Assembly: GCA_017744795.1 (NCBI GenBank)
Contig: JAGIAQ010000040.1
Coordinates: 17,226-51,576, forward strand
Length of the DNA: 34,351 nt
Reading direction: 5' to 3'
Source: Niabella sp.
Lineage (GTDB): Bacteria > Bacteroidota > Bacteroidia > Chitinophagales > Chitinophagaceae
The translations under genes and the position numbers were made by a program. The notes under the pieces were generated by a model. That model was not told the origin of the DNA and made no database searches. It worked only from the letters and a program-made list of their open reading frames with translations. The first letter of the stretch is position 1. Each line of letters opens with the position of its first letter. Below, piece by piece: positions 21,973-29,473 of the stretch.

Positions 21973-24942
21973 TTATTTTAATAGGTTATCCAATGTAATT
22001 GTTGTGTAATAAAGTCCTCCGATCGTTGGTCCCCCGGCATATTGAAGGTAGCGGTGATTCAATAGATCACTTGCCCCCAATTTTACCGTTGCTTTTAATT
22101 TAGGAATACGAACGTTCACTTGTGCATCAACTGTGCTGAAGGCATTGATACCGCCGGTAACCAGTGGACTTTCCCACAGGAAGGCATTCTGCCAGCGCCA
22201 GGTAACATTGAACCCGAAATTTTTTATTATTTCCCTGTTGCCAAATGTGAGGTTGGTGGTCCAGTCCGGGGTGTTAAAGCCTGTAATAAAGATGTCGTCC
22301 GTTTTGTTGGCCTTCATTTTATTATAGCTGGCGTTGGCCTTCAATATAAAATTGCGCGGAAGGCTATAGGTGATGCCCAGGGCTGACCCATAGTTGATGT
22401 ATTTGTTTTTCGCATTGGTATACACCCTGTAGCGATCCTGCCCATTGCTGGCGGCCGTAGTAGCGGTGGCAGTGGTAGCATCCCGGTTGCGGTCGAGCAT
22501 TGCCAGCACGGCAGCATCTGAGCCTATCGTTTCGCCTTTGGGAACATATACCTGTACCTGTCCTAGAAATCCGTAGTACGTGTTGGTGTAGGCGTCAATA
22601 TCCACTACCACCTTATTGTCGAATAAGATGCTTTTATAGCCCACCTCAAAAGAATTTATTTTTTCCGGCGCTGCTTTGGGCAGGTTTGCCGGAACCAACA
22701 GCGTTCGATTGGCTAAGGCTGCTGCATCGGTATTCCCCTGGGCGCTTACTGCAGCGTTAAAATTAATAACCGATTGCTGCGTATAGCTATTGTCCAGATA
22801 ACCCAGTCCATCATTGATGTAGGACAGGCTTCCCACGCGTTTTACCCGCCCGTTGTTTACAAAAGACAATGCCTCAAACAATGCAGGAAAGCGGTAGCCC
22901 TGTTGATAGGTTACCCGGAAGTTATGTTTTTGATTGGCTGTATAAACGGCTGCAATGCGGGGCGTGATCTTGGGATCGAATTCGGGGTTATAGTCATACC
23001 GAAGGGATCCGAATAATTTTAACCGCTCCCCAAACAGGGTTTTTGTGACCTGGGCAAAGCCACCGAATTTTTTATAAAGCACATCCTTTCCGAAACTGCC
23101 GTCCGGCAGCGGTTTGCTGCGGTCGGCAATGGGCCGGCTGAAGTCTACAAAATTATTGCCATCGGGGATCACCGCATAAATGCGTGCGTCTGCGCCTACC
23201 AATAGATTGAAAACTTTTATTTTAGAAGACAGGTCCCATTGGGCCTCCGTATGGTAGAGCTTACTTTTTTGTACTAAGGCGGCACCTCCGGTTACCGGGG
23301 CATCGGGGATGGAAGAGGACTTTATATCCCAGTTATTAATTTTTGTGATCACATTTTTTAAGGAATCAAAATAAGGGGTGCCTGGAAGGGCGCGGCCTGC
23401 ATCCGCCTGCTGGCGGGCATAAGCGGTTGCATCTGCCAGGTTCGATGAGGTTAAGCCTCCGTGAGAAGTGCCATAAGTGGCTAAGGCATTTTTATACTTG
23501 GTGCCCCAGCTGGTTGCCGTTTTCGTATCGGACGCGCCGCCACTGTATAAGTCCAGGTTATCGGCCAGCGGTTTTACGTTGTAAGAGTTCCCTGTATTTT
23601 CTATGGAAAGATAGGAGAGCCAGGAAAAGTTTTTGTTTTTAAACTGCAGGGCGTGGTTTTGCACCACAACGCCCTGCAGCCTGATCTTATTACCGCGCTG
23701 AAACACACCGTCCATGCTTCCCACGCGATAGGTATAAGAGATCTCGGAGTTATCAGTAGGTTTATAATGCAACGACCCGTCGAATTTTATATTTTTTACC
23801 TGAGGGGAAACGAGGTCGGTTTCCCAGTAACCCGTTCTGGCCACCCGGAGTGTTTGGTTTGTTTTTCCGTCAATGGTTAGTCCGCCAACGGAAACCACAT
23901 TGCTACCTGCCAGCGCATCGTCGCCATATTTGTTCCAGCCATCAAAAGCGGCATTGGCGGTACCATTTAATGAAGGAAAGCCCGGGTTCGCACTTTTGAG
24001 GTTATTAGGATTTTGATCCAATCGTGTGTTGGAGATCCAATCCGTACCCTGCATGTAATCAAAGTTGAGTTTAAATGCAAATTTATTATTGAATGCTTTT
24101 GCATAACGGAGCGCTGTTTCTGTTAACGCAGCAGGGGAATGATCCTTTCCGTCCACATGATTCACGCCTATTTTCTGGTAAATACTCAGTCCCTGGTTGG
24201 AAAAAGGGTTCTTTGTAAGCAGGTTGGCCATGCCGTTGATGGCATTCATCCCATAAAGCGCTGAAGCCGCACCGGGCGTGATCTCCACGCTTTGAATATC
24301 CAACTCTGTAGGGCCAATGGCATTGCCCAGGGGAACGCCCAGGGTAGCGGCCTGCATGTCTACCCCATCTACCAACTGCATAAAACGAAAGTTGTTGGGG
24401 ATGTTAAAGCCCCGGGTATTGGGCACTTTGAAGGTCAGACTTGAAGTAGTCATCTGTACGCCTTTCACATTTTCCAATGCATCATAAAAGCCCGGTGCGG
24501 CGGATTCTTTTATAGCCCTTATATCAAGTTTTTCAATAGCCACAGGGGATTTTAGAATACTTTCCGATACACGCGAAGCTGTTACCACCACTTCATTGCC
24601 CAGGACGGTGCGCGTGGTTAATGCAATATTTAAATTGGAACCGGTACCTTTTACAACAATTTCCCGGGCATCGTAGCCCACCGATGAAATAACTAAAGTA
24701 AAAGGGATCCGCGCCCTTATGCGCAATATAAAGTTACCGAGGGAGTCCGTTGTAGTGCCCTCATTGGTGTTTTTTATCTGTACACTGGCTGCAGATAAGG
24801 GTTCGTGTTTTTGATCGTCTGAGATCTGCCCGCTTATCTGGAGTATATTGGTTTCCTGGGCGCGAGCGGCGAAGTTGTTTATAATAAAAAAGCCGGTTAG
24901 CAGTAAGTATAAAGAAATAGCTTTTGATTTAAGTTGCGACAT
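21973..24942 (-). CDS. TonB-dependent outer-membrane receptor, probable sulfur-source importer
   Basis: A 989-residue receptor with a signal peptide to about 28 (AARAQ), a carboxypeptidase-regulatory-like domain (about 35-112, VQIKNTNEGTTTDSLGNF), a plug (about 120-240, VVVTASRVSESILKSPVAIEKL, then GVDMQAATLG and AALYGM-like SALYGMNAING), and a 22-strand-type barrel closing with YYTTITLDNLLK. The plug sequence is standard for transport receptors, unlike the two barrel proteins further left. It lies directly downstream of the sulfate-reduction cluster but has its own promoter, a Cys-codon-rich leader ORF and palindromes shared with cobA. From that context I infer that it imports an organosulfur compound or a related nutrient; the sequence itself does not reveal the ligand. 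Confidence 0.88.
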   Translation of the reverse strand: MSQLKSKAISLYLLLTGFFIINNFAARAQETNILQISGQISDDQKHEPLSAASVQIKNTNEGTTTDSLGNFILRIRARIPFTLVISSVGYDAREIVVKGTGSNLNIALTTRTVLGNEVVVTASRVSESILKSPVAIEKLDIRAIKESAAPGFYDALENVKGVQMTTSSLTFKVPNTRGFNIPNNFRFMQLVDGVDMQAATLGVPLGNAIGPTELDIQSVEITPGAASALYGMNAINGMANLLTKNPFSNQGLSIYQKIGVNHVDGKDHSPAALTETALRYAKAFNNKFAFKLNFDYMQGTDWISNTRLDQNPNNLKSANPGFPSLNGTANAAFDGWNKYGDDALAGSNVVSVGGLTIDGKTNQTLRVARTGYWETDLVSPQVKNIKFDGSLHYKPTDNSEISYTYRVGSMDGVFQRGNKIRLQGVVVQNHALQFKNKNFSWLSYLSIENTGNSYNVKPLADNLDLYSGGASDTKTATSWGTKYKNALATYGTSHGGLTSSNLADATAYARQQADAGRALPGTPYFDSLKNVITKINNWDIKSSSIPDAPVTGGAALVQKSKLYHTEAQWDLSSKIKVFNLLVGADARIYAVIPDGNNFVDFSRPIADRSKPLPDGSFGKDVLYKKFGGFAQVTKTLFGERLKLFGSLRYDYNPEFDPKITPRIAAVYTANQKHNFRVTYQQGYRFPALFEALSFVNNGRVKRVGSLSYINDGLGYLDNSYTQQSVINFNAAVSAQGNTDAAALANRTLLVPANLPKAAPEKINSFEVGYKSILFDNKVVVDIDAYTNTYYGFLGQVQVYVPKGETIGSDAAVLAMLDRNRDATTATATTAASNGQDRYRVYTNAKNKYINYGSALGITYSLPRNFILKANASYNKMKANKTDDIFITGFNTPDWTTNLTFGNREIIKNFGFNVTWRWQNAFLWESPLVTGGINAFSTVDAQVNVRIPKLKATVKLGASDLLNHRYLQYAGGPTIGGLYYTTITLDNLLK

Positions 24943-24958
24943 AAATATATGGTTATTT

Positions 24959-24978
24959 GTCTACTGATTTAGTAGACT
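24959..24978. promoter_or_regulatory. Operator-like palindrome just before the TonB receptor start
   Basis: gtctact (24959-24965) and agtagac (24971-24977) are perfect inverted arms around gattt. On the + strand it reads tctac-N6-agtagact, exactly the layout found upstream of cobA at 32050-32068. It lies 17 nt upstream of the receptor ATG. It could be a repressor site or an RNA hairpin that affects initiation. Confidence 0.55.
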
Positions 24979-25001
24979 AATTAGATAAAAAAGGGGATTG
25001 A

Positions 25002-25055
25002 TCAGGAGCGGCTGCTACAACAGGCGGCTGCAGGGCATATAGCGCCACTACACAT
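25002..25055 (-). CDS. Cys-rich leader peptide upstream of the TonB receptor
   Basis: A 17-codon ORF, MCSGAICPAAACCSSRS, starts about 50 nt after the predicted transcription start and ends 59 nt before the receptor ATG. Four codons are Cys (positions 2, 7, 12 and 13, the last two adjacent) and four are Ser, the precursor of Cys. Such enrichment in a short ORF next to sulfur genes suggests a cysteine-sensing leader, as known for polycysteine leader ORFs in mycobacteria. I see no good intrinsic terminator after it, so the control mechanism could be Rho-dependent or translational. Translation is not proven. Confidence 0.5.
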   Translation of the reverse strand: MCSGAICPAAACCSSRS

Positions 25056-25108
25056 GATTCCGCGGGGATTGTTAAATTGTACTGTATCCATACTTTAAAT
25101 TGAGAGTG

Positions 25109-25139
25109 CAAATATAGGGGATAATATTAGTCTACCAAA
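25109..25139 (-). promoter_or_regulatory. Promoter of the TonB receptor transcript
   Basis: On the minus strand TTTG (25139-25136), a 19-nt spacer and TATATTTG (25116-25109) followed by C match the Bacteroidota consensus perfectly. The transcript would begin near 25103, giving a leader of about 160 nt that contains the Cys-rich ORF. Confidence 0.75.
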
Positions 25140-25147
25140 AAGATAGA
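25129..25147. promoter_or_regulatory. Operator-like palindrome overlapping the -33 box
   Basis: On the + strand AGTCTAC, a 7-nt spacer and ATAGA match the minus-strand reading of the 24959 site (AGTCTAC-N7-GTAGA) with one difference. It covers the -33 element of the receptor promoter, where a bound protein would block RNA polymerase. Confidence 0.5.
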
Positions 25148-25182
25148 GTAATATTTTTATAAAATCAGTTTTCCTTTACTTT

Positions 25183-26757
25183 TTATAAAAACACCGCCTT
25201 GTAAATCGTAATCAAGCTCATTGTAATTACCAGCACTCCCACTACAACGAACATTTTTCGGGTGGGTAATTTTGAGGTGAGCATGGCGGAAAAAGGAGCA
25301 GTAACAATGCCGCCGATCAACAGGCCGGCAACGATATTCCAATGCTGCACGCCCAATGTGAAAACAAAAGTGATGGCGCTGGAAACGGTCAAAATAAATT
25401 TGGCTACAGTAGAGCTGCCGATCACATAACGGGGCGTTCTGCCGTTTTTAATAAAAGTGCCGGTTACTAATGGTCCCCAGCCGCCGCCGCCGAATGAATC
25501 AATAAAACCACCGGCGAGCCCTAATGCCGTGATGTTTGTTTTTTTGGCGGTGCTTTTTTTCTTCTTTTTTTTATTGAAGGTGTTCATTAAGATGCGTACG
25601 CCCAGGTATAGTGTATAAGCGGCTATGAATGGTTTGGTGATCCGCGCATCCTTTTCTCCTAAATAGGAAAGTGCCAGTGCGCCGATAACCGCGCCGATAA
25701 CTGCCGGTATGGCCAGGGCTTTGGTTAGTTTTTTATTTACATTTCCCAGTTTAAAGTGACTGATACTTCCGGCGGCTGTGGTAAAGGCTTCAGCGGAGTG
25801 AATGCTGGCGCTTACAATGGGCGGCGCTACATTCAACATCAATAAAATTGAAGTGCAAATAACACCATAGCCCATCCCCATGGAACCTGCAACAATCTCA
25901 GCTAAAAAACCCACCAGCAGCATCCAGTAAAACAAATGATTGTCTTTGCTCAAAAAATGGACGATGCTGTCTGAAAAACCGAAGGCATAAATAATGTAAA
26001 CGGCAAAAGCGATGATCAAAAATAAACCGATCCCGATCAAATAAGGGGTACTGCGCCGGGTGGCGCTGGCCAGTAAAGCCGCGCTTTCCACCACTTCACT
26101 TTCAGGTGGATTATCAATGTTATACTCCCCATCGCTGTTGATACCGTTTGCAGCAAACTCTTTCGTGATATGATTCAGCACTTTTACTTTATGATCCAGA
26201 TTGCCGGACAGCTGGTTGCGGATGTTCTGCATGTTGTCCAGCAGTTCATCCATCTCGTCGGGAATAGCGGCCGTCAGTGTTTCGCGTAAACGTTTCGCAA
26301 TGGTGGGTGATTTTCCGTTAGTGGAAATGGCGATCTTCAAATGCCCCTTTTTTACAACAGAGCCCAGATAAAAATCGCAAAGCTCGGGCTTGTCTGCAAT
26401 ATTGATGAGCTTTTTTTCTTCTTCCGCAGCCGCTTTTATTTCTTTGGCCGTTGCAATATCATTTACCGCGGCAATAACCAGGTCTGCATTGCGAATATCT
26501 TCGGCAGTGTAGCCTCTTTCTTCAATATGAAGACCTGTATATTGGGTTGGTAACTCCTTTATTGCGGGCACCACCGTTTTGCCCACCAGGCTGATCTGTG
26601 TTGCCGGCGCATTTCCCAGCACGGCCTGCAGCTTCTCCAGGGCAATGTTACCGCCGCCGATAATCAACAATTGCAGCTCTTCCAGTTTTAAGAATACGGG
26701 AAAAAGGTTGTTGCCTTCCTGTACAACAGTGCCGTCTGTATGTGTGTCGTTGTTCAC
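25183..26757 (-). CDS. Siroheme synthase (precorrin-2 dehydrogenase/ferrochelatase) fused to TSUP permease
   Basis: The 524-residue protein joins two activities. Residues about 18-200 are the CysG-N/Met8-type enzyme that oxidises precorrin-2 and inserts iron to give siroheme. It has the NAD-binding LLIIGGGNIA (31-39), Asp122 in INIADKPELCDF aligned with the catalytic Asp of CysG, and AISTNGKSPTIAKRLR. After a polar linker come about eight to nine membrane helices (from 238 to the end) of the TSUP/TauE-SafE family, which moves sulfite, sulfonates or sulfoacetate. The two halves share one uninterrupted frame. It is the last gene of the cysteine cluster and follows cysE by 74 nt. Siroheme serves the sulfite reductase encoded upstream. 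Confidence 0.88.
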   Translation of the reverse strand: MNNDTHTDGTVVQEGNNLFPVFLKLEELQLLIIGGGNIALEKLQAVLGNAPATQISLVGKTVVPAIKELPTQYTGLHIEERGYTAEDIRNADLVIAAVNDIATAKEIKAAAEEEKKLINIADKPELCDFYLGSVVKKGHLKIAISTNGKSPTIAKRLRETLTAAIPDEMDELLDNMQNIRNQLSGNLDHKVKVLNHITKEFAANGINSDGEYNIDNPPESEVVESAALLASATRRSTPYLIGIGLFLIIAFAVYIIYAFGFSDSIVHFLSKDNHLFYWMLLVGFLAEIVAGSMGMGYGVICTSILLMLNVAPPIVSASIHSAEAFTTAAGSISHFKLGNVNKKLTKALAIPAVIGAVIGALALSYLGEKDARITKPFIAAYTLYLGVRILMNTFNKKKKKKSTAKKTNITALGLAGGFIDSFGGGGWGPLVTGTFIKNGRTPRYVIGSSTVAKFILTVSSAITFVFTLGVQHWNIVAGLLIGGIVTAPFSAMLTSKLPTRKMFVVVGVLVITMSLITIYKAVFL

Positions 26758-26831
26758 GAAATAGTTAATAATTACTGATCATAGCTTATGGATCATAGTA
26801 TACAGTTAGTGGGGATCATGAGCCGGAGCGA

Positions 26832-27677
26832 TCAGTTTGATGTTTTGAATATTTTTTCCACGGAATCTTTATAAGAAAAATTTTGTTTTGCCACTACTTC
26901 ACTTTTATGATATACGAGTGAGCCGGGTGGTACGCTAAAGGTGATCCAGGCGTTGCCGCCAATAATGCTGTCCTTGCCAATGATGGTATCGCCACCCAGT
27001 ATAGTAGCACCGGAATAGATGACCACATTATCTTCCACAACAGGGTGCCGGCGTTTGTCTTTCTTGCTTTTTGAAGAGTTTAATGCGCCAATGGTAACCC
27101 CCTGGTAGATCTTTACTTTTTCACCTATAACCGCTGTTTCGCCAATAACCACGCCGGTTCCATGGTCAATAAAAAAAGCATCGCCGATGGAGGCGCCGGG
27201 ATGAATATCGATGCCCGTTTTGCTGTGCGCGTATTCCGTGAAAATGCGGGGCAACACCCCGATGCCGGCTTTCCAAAGAGCATTGGAAATGCGGTACACG
27301 GCAATGGCATAAAACCCCGGGTAGGCATGCAGTACCTCTTCTTTATTCAACGCTGCGGGATCATTTGCTATAAAAAATGAAGCGTCTCTCTGAAGGGCCT
27401 CATAGATACCCGGCAATTCTCCAAAGAACTGGTCCGAAAGATTTTGCGCTTTGGCTCCATCGCTTACCACATCATATATTAATGTGGTTAAATGGCTTTT
27501 TAAGGAAAACCATCCTTTTTCAAGATCGCTTTCTTTTTGATTGACCCCGGTTTTGGGCACAAACAAAAATTCAAAAATATCGTCGATAAACTGATGGCTC
27601 AGGTCCTTGTCCGGGATGTTGCCACTATGTTTTTTATTATGCTTTTGCAGCAGGCTTAAAAAATCTTTATCAGTCAT
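26832..27677 (-). CDS. cysE: Serine O-acetyltransferase
   Basis: Makes O-acetylserine from serine and acetyl-CoA, the acceptor for sulfide in cysteine synthesis. The 281-residue protein has a helical N-terminal domain and a C-terminal left-handed beta-helix of hexapeptide repeats (GIDIHPGASIGDAFFIDHG, then VVIGETAVIGEKVKIYQGV). The catalytic Asp171-His172 pair lies in IDHGTGVVIGE. I start at ATG 27677; the open frame runs further upstream to 27764, but that part overlaps the sulfite reductase gene and a palindrome. The C-terminal tail lacks a final Ile like that used by E. coli CysE to bind CysK; it ends FKTSN. It is co-directional with the sulfite reductase gene. Confidence 0.93.
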   Translation of the reverse strand: MTDKDFLSLLQKHNKKHSGNIPDKDLSHQFIDDIFEFLFVPKTGVNQKESDLEKGWFSLKSHLTTLIYDVVSDGAKAQNLSDQFFGELPGIYEALQRDASFFIANDPAALNKEEVLHAYPGFYAIAVYRISNALWKAGIGVLPRIFTEYAHSKTGIDIHPGASIGDAFFIDHGTGVVIGETAVIGEKVKIYQGVTIGALNSSKSKKDKRRHPVVEDNVVIYSGATILGGDTIIGKDSIIGGNAWITFSVPPGSLVYHKSEVVAKQNFSYKDSVEKIFKTSN

Positions 27678-27697
27678 TGGGTTTGTTTTTGAGATGT

Positions 27698-27730
27698 AAA
27701 CCTGTGAGGTCTTTAAGACCTCACAGGTTT
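27698..27730. repeat. Perfect 33-nt palindrome overlapping the sulfite reductase stop
   Basis: Two 16-nt arms starting aaacctgtgagg and ending cctcacaggttt are exact reverse complements around a single central T. The right arm supplies the last two codons (Asn, Leu) and the TGA stop of the sulfite reductase gene. It then spans most of the 43-nt gap to cysE. No T-tract follows, so it is more like a dispersed palindromic element or an mRNA-stabilising hairpin than a terminator. Confidence 0.85.
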
Positions 27731-29391
27731 GGTTGGATCCATTTCCGCTGTGAAAAATCACCAAAGGTCTCTTCCGGTGCTCTTTCTTTTACGTAAACCC
27801 CAAAGAGCTCGTCCAGCGTTTCCAGGATCTGTGTTTCGTTCAGACTGTCTTTATATTTTGTATTCAGTCGTTCTCCCAGGCGGTCGCCGCCAATATGGAG
27901 GTTGTATTTTCCGAGCGAAGTGCCCACAAAACCGATCTCTGCATTGGGAGAACGGCCGCAGCCATTGGGGCAGCCGGTCATTCTGATAATAATATCATCC
28001 TGTTCCAGCTCATGTTTTTGTAGCACAGGTTCCAGCTTTGTGATCAGTGTTGGAAGATAACGCTGTGCTTCTGCCATAGCTAAACCACAGGTGTTCAACG
28101 CCACGCAGGCCATCGAGTTTCTACGGGCGGGGCTGGCTTCTGAAGTGGTTTTGATGATCTGGTGCTCTTTCAGGATGGCTTCTATTGCTGCCTTGTCGGT
28201 ATCCAGGATATCGCTGATGATTAAATTCTGATTACAGGTAAAACGGAAATTGGCTTTTCCTGTTTCTGCTATTTTTAACAAGCCTGTTTTTAAGGGGTAA
28301 TTATTTTCATCAACTACCCGTCCGTTTTCGATAAACAGGGTATAGTACCATTTGCCTTCATGGTTTTGCGACCAGCCAAAGGCGTCTTTTCTGCTGGTAA
28401 ACGCATAAGGACGCGCCGGTTCAAATTTAAAGCCGCAGCGTTTTTCCACTTCTTCTTTATACTGTTCCACACCCATTTTGTCGATGGTGTATTTTATGCG
28501 GGCCTGCTTCCGGTCGCTCCGGTTGCCAAAGTCGCGCTGCACGGTAATGACTTCATAAATGGCTTTAAAAATATTTTCTTTTGGAACATAACCCAGCATG
28601 CTTCCCAGCCGGGCATAGGTAGCCGCATTACCATGTGTAGAGCCCAACCCACCGCCGGCAGCGAGGTTAAAGCCTTTTAATTTTCCATCCTCAATGATCG
28701 CAATTAATCCTAAATCATTAATGAACACGTCCACATCGTTATTAGGAGGAATGGCGATGCTTATTTTAAATTTCCTGGGAAGATAACGATCCTGGTACAG
28801 GGGGTCTTCTTCGGTGGTCTCCACCAGTTTTTCTGCGTCCATCCATATTTCATAATAACCGCGGCTTTTAGGCAGATGGCGCGCACTGATCTCCCGCGCC
28901 AATTGATACAACTCTTCATGCAGCGGCGATTCTTTGGGATGCGAAGCGCAGGTAACATTACGATTCACATCGCCGCAGGCGGCAATAGAATCGAGATGCA
29001 GCGTATTAAACGAACTGATGGTTGGTTTAATATGCGATTTTAAAATACCGTGCAGCTGGATGGTTTGCCGGGTGGTGATCTTGATGGTGCCCGTGGAATG
29101 CTTGCCGGCTATATGATGCAGGCCGATCCACTGTTCCGGCGTCATAAAACCTCCGGGGAGCCGCAGCCGGATCATATACATATAGTAAGGCTCCAGTTTT
29201 TTCTGACTTCTTTCTTCGCGGCGGTCTCGGTCATCCTGCATGTACATGCCATGAAACTTGACCAGCGCCTGATCGTCTTCCCGGATGGCACCGGTATAAT
29301 CGTCTTTCAGACTTTCTTTCAAGGTACCCCGCAGCCCCTGACTGGCCATTTTTATCTTCTCGGTACCCGATAAATTATTTTTCTCGCTCAT
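27721..29391 (-). CDS. cysI: Assimilatory sulfite reductase haemoprotein (CysI type)
   Basis: Reduces sulfite to sulfide with six electrons, using siroheme coupled to a 4Fe-4S cluster. The 556-residue protein has the duplicated sulfite/nitrite reductase fold. The four cluster Cys are C429-x5-C435 (ACVALNTCG) and C474-x3-C478 (GCPNGCGRS). Basic substrate and siroheme residues are seen in IKITTRQTIQLHG, and CGDVNRNVTC is also present. Because a CysJ-like flavoprotein gene lies just upstream, the CysI type (NADPH via CysJ) is favoured over a ferredoxin-dependent enzyme. Its stop codon lies in a perfect palindrome. The 82-nt gap to cysJ holds repeat words. Confidence 0.93.
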   Translation of the reverse strand: MSEKNNLSGTEKIKMASQGLRGTLKESLKDDYTGAIREDDQALVKFHGMYMQDDRDRREERSQKKLEPYYMYMIRLRLPGGFMTPEQWIGLHHIAGKHSTGTIKITTRQTIQLHGILKSHIKPTISSFNTLHLDSIAACGDVNRNVTCASHPKESPLHEELYQLAREISARHLPKSRGYYEIWMDAEKLVETTEEDPLYQDRYLPRKFKISIAIPPNNDVDVFINDLGLIAIIEDGKLKGFNLAAGGGLGSTHGNAATYARLGSMLGYVPKENIFKAIYEVITVQRDFGNRSDRKQARIKYTIDKMGVEQYKEEVEKRCGFKFEPARPYAFTSRKDAFGWSQNHEGKWYYTLFIENGRVVDENNYPLKTGLLKIAETGKANFRFTCNQNLIISDILDTDKAAIEAILKEHQIIKTTSEASPARRNSMACVALNTCGLAMAEAQRYLPTLITKLEPVLQKHELEQDDIIIRMTGCPNGCGRSPNAEIGFVGTSLGKYNLHIGGDRLGERLNTKYKDSLNETQILETLDELFGVYVKERAPEETFGDFSQRKWIQPNL

Positions 29392-29473
29392 TTTTTTTGT
29401 TTCTGGTTTTTGGTTTCTAGTTCCTGGTTGTATTCAAGCAATGAACTATAAACCATAAACAATAAATTTATTT
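29392..29473. repeat. Repeat words inside the operon between cysJ and cysI
   Basis: Words such as gtttctggtttttggtttc and aatgaactataaaccataaac fill the gap, the same style as at 1398-1500 and 9115-9215. No promoter or terminator is clear. Confidence 0.45.

Noticed and set aside
24985-25002. Intrinsic terminator after the Cys-rich leader
   Set aside because: The CCCC preceding the T-run has no GGGG partner upstream in the transcript.
24943-25108. SAM or other sulfur riboswitch in the receptor leader
   Set aside because: I looked for a kink-turn or SAM-type core with paired arms and a terminator and found none; the Cys-rich ORF explains the leader better.
27678-27764. Upstream extension of cysE
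   Set aside because: It overlaps the sulfite reductase gene and the palindrome; the conserved protein begins at ATG 27677.
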